In this document: one piece after another, positions 51,317-52,513 of the stretch
Numbering within the stretch: the stretch's first letter is position 1
How the letters are laid out: each line of letters opens with the position of its first letter
DNA from: UBA7398 sp947491605
Lineage (GTDB): Bacteria; Actinomycetota; Actinomycetes; Nanopelagicales; Nanopelagicaceae
DNA: 52,513 nt
Assembly (NCBI GenBank): GCA_947491605.1
Contig: CANLJW010000005.1
Span: 1-52,513 of the forward strand
Direction: 5' to 3'
Notes under the pieces: model-generated
Databases searched by the model: none
Seen by the model: only the letters and a program-made list of their open reading frames with translations
Told to the model about the DNA's origin: nothing
Translations under genes and position numbers: made by a program

Positions 51317-52306
51317 ATGACAACTTTAACCACACCTCATGATTTATTAGCAGCAGTTCCATTTCTTGTGGGCTATCAACCCGATAATTCATTAGTTTTA
51401 ATTGGCCTCAAAGATGACCTCGTTGGAATGGCGATGCGCGTTGATTTTCCGACAGATTTTGATTCCGAGCAAATCGATAATTTAGTTGCACATCTAGAGC
51501 GGGACCAAGCTGAGAGCGCATTACTAGTTGCGTACCTACCAGATCAAATTCTTGAATGTGAAAGTTTATTAGAAGCAATCAAAGATGCGCTTTCAATAAG
51601 AAATATAAATTTACGAGAAGCGATTGTGGTTAAGGCTGGGAAATGGCGTTCTTCTATTTGTGCTGATAGCGAATGCTGTCCAACTGAAGGAAACCCACTT
51701 CCGGTTCTGAGTGATTCTCGAATTGCGGCTGAGCAAGTTGCGCTGGGAAACCCGTTACCGTTTCAAGATTTAAATGAATTAGTGGAATCCATTTCCCAAA
51801 TTAGCGCTGATCCAGATTTACTAGAGGTAATCAATTCCGTTCCCACAATTGATTACGACGATGATCCAAAACTGCTTCAGCGTGAGGGCGCTGAGGCGGT
51901 TATGGATCTGGTCAATGAATTTGAAACTGGTGGAATTTCTAAGAATCAAGAATTAATTGCGTTAGTGCTAGTTCGGTTACATGATTTACAGGTGCGCGAT
52001 TTTGCACTTGGCTCGATTTGTTCCGAAAACATCGACCTTTACTGGAATTTGTGGCGCTGGTTGTTGCGGATTGCACCATCCGGTTATATCGCGCCAATAG
52101 CGACGCTCTTTGCCGCAACTTCATATGAGAAAGGCGAGGGAGCGTTGGCGCAACGAGCTTTAGATCGAGCAGTTAGCGATGATGTTGATTACCCACTTGC
52201 AAAGCTATTGCGACAGGTTTTTAACGCTGGCTGGCCGCCTGAGACTTTTGCCACTATGCGCGCTGACCTTCACCCCAAGATCTGTGACGCTCTTTTTTCG
52301 GAGTAA
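51317..52306 (+). CDS. DUF4192 protein
   Basis: Actinobacterial protein family of unknown function. The 329 aa product begins TTLTTPHDLLAAVPFLVGYQPDNSLVLIGL, the family hallmark (cut here to its key residues PHDLLAAVPFLVGY), and ends with ALDRAVSDDVDYPLAKLLRQ and FNAGWPP. ATG 51317 is chosen; TTG 51311 is open. The gene stands alone between the exported proteins and ald. No catalytic motif was recognised. Confidence 0.85.
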   Translation: MTTLTTPHDLLAAVPFLVGYQPDNSLVLIGLKDDLVGMAMRVDFPTDFDSEQIDNLVAHLERDQAESALLVAYLPDQILECESLLEAIKDALSIRNINLREAIVVKAGKWRSSICADSECCPTEGNPLPVLSDSRIAAEQVALGNPLPFQDLNELVESISQISADPDLLEVINSVPTIDYDDDPKLLQREGAEAVMDLVNEFETGGISKNQELIALVLVRLHDLQVRDFALGSICSENIDLYWNLWRWLLRIAPSGYIAPIATLFAATSYEKGEGALAQRALDRAVSDDVDYPLAKLLRQVFNAGWPPETFATMRADLHPKICDALFSE

Positions 52307-52319
52307 CATCGCTCATCGT

Positions 52320-52336
52320 GCGAACAAGCGGTTCGC
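52320..52336 (+). promoter_or_regulatory. inverted repeat upstream of ald
   Basis: GCGAAC-AAGCG-GTTCGC is a perfect 6-base inverted repeat. The 5-base spacer excludes a normal LexA box. The Shine-Dalgarno GAGGAGG (52340-52346) follows. It may be an operator for a regulator of alanine metabolism. Confidence 0.4.
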
Positions 52337-52353
52337 TACGAGGAGGCAGTACC

Positions 52354-52513
52354 GTGATTGTTGGCGTACCCAAGGAAATCAAAAATAATGAATTTCGTGT
52401 CGCAATTACACCTGCCGGAGTTCGCGAATTTATTAAATCGGGGCACACGGTATTAATTGAAAGTAATGCGGGTGTTGGGTCAGCGCTCTCGGACGATTCA
52501 TACAAAGTAGTCG
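52354..52513 (+). CDS. ald: alanine dehydrogenase, 5' part only
   Basis: The 53 visible codons begin VIVGVPKEIKNNEFRVAITP and continue with GHTVLIESNAGVGSALSD, the N-terminal substrate domain of NAD-dependent alanine dehydrogenase, which interconverts alanine and pyruvate plus ammonia. Pyridine nucleotide transhydrogenase alpha subunits share this start but less closely. GTG 52354 has GAGGAGG 7 nt upstream, the strongest Shine-Dalgarno in the window. The rest lies beyond the right edge. Confidence 0.9.
   Translation, partial: MIVGVPKEIKNNEFRVAITPAGVREFIKSGHTVLIESNAGVGSALSDDSYKVV

Noticed and set aside
52320..52336. LexA box upstream of ald
   Set aside because: The GAAC and GTTC halves are separated by 5 bases, not the 4 required in the boxes at recA and the LysM gene.

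Overview
The window reads as a chromosome segment of an AT-rich, streamlined actinobacterium. The gene order (dxr-rseP-ispG, proS, rimP-nusA-infB-rbfA-truB-ribF-rpsO-pnp, ftsK, rimO-pgsA-cinA-clgR, DUF3046, recA-recX, miaB-miaA-dapF-hflX, lexA with a divergent LysM gene, nrdR-nrdJ, dinG, DUF4192) and the families ClgR, DUF3046, DUF4192, ThyX and mycoredoxin-like protein are actinobacterial. The visibly low GC, very short gaps, overlapping genes and near absence of terminators suggest the freshwater acI / Nanopelagicales group (Planktophila or Nanopelagicus type). That placement is an inference; no search was run.

Layout. 1-1102: 3' truncated gabT on the minus strand. 1232-7247: isoprenoid (MEP) genes dxr and ispG around a site-2 protease, then proS and a TauE/SafE-type permease. 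7294-17918: translation and RNA-decay block from rimP to pnp and an M16 peptidase. 17915-23266: dapB, a small CxxC redoxin, azlCD on the minus strand, thyX, dapA and RNase J. 23316-30052: ftsK, a RodZ-like HTH membrane protein, rimO, pgsA, cinA C-terminal domain, clgR, a TetR regulator and DUF3046. 30089-36243: a complete trans-4-hydroxy-L-proline catabolic set lying between DUF3046 and recA. 36435-42621: recA-recX and miaB-miaA-dapF-hflX. 42629-43812: lexA and a divergent LysM membrane protein. 44006-49931: nrdR, nrdJ, a strong terminator, a DinG-type helicase and a Nudix gene. 50005-52306: two exported proteins and DUF4192. 52354 to the end: 5' part of an alanine dehydrogenase gene.

How it works together. 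Most genes are housekeeping in short same-strand runs. The DNA-damage layer is written clearly in the DNA: recA and the lexA/LysM gap carry LexA boxes of the form TAGAAC-N4-GTTYGR, and both also carry the LexA-independent actinobacterial damage promoter pattern GTCRGTG-N8-TANNNT (PafBC type). At the LysM gene the two signals are stacked at one start site; at recA they are two separate promoters. The hydroxyproline cluster would convert hydroxyproline to 2-oxoglutarate. Many transcription units have a TANNNT -10 box 6 or 7 nt before the start codon, which implies leaderless mRNAs. Exceptions with real leaders are infB, rpsO, pnp, recA and nrdJ, and several of these leaders contain structure worth testing.

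No tRNA, rRNA, CRISPR array, insertion sequence or phage gene was seen. No gene-free stretch exceeds 300 bases.
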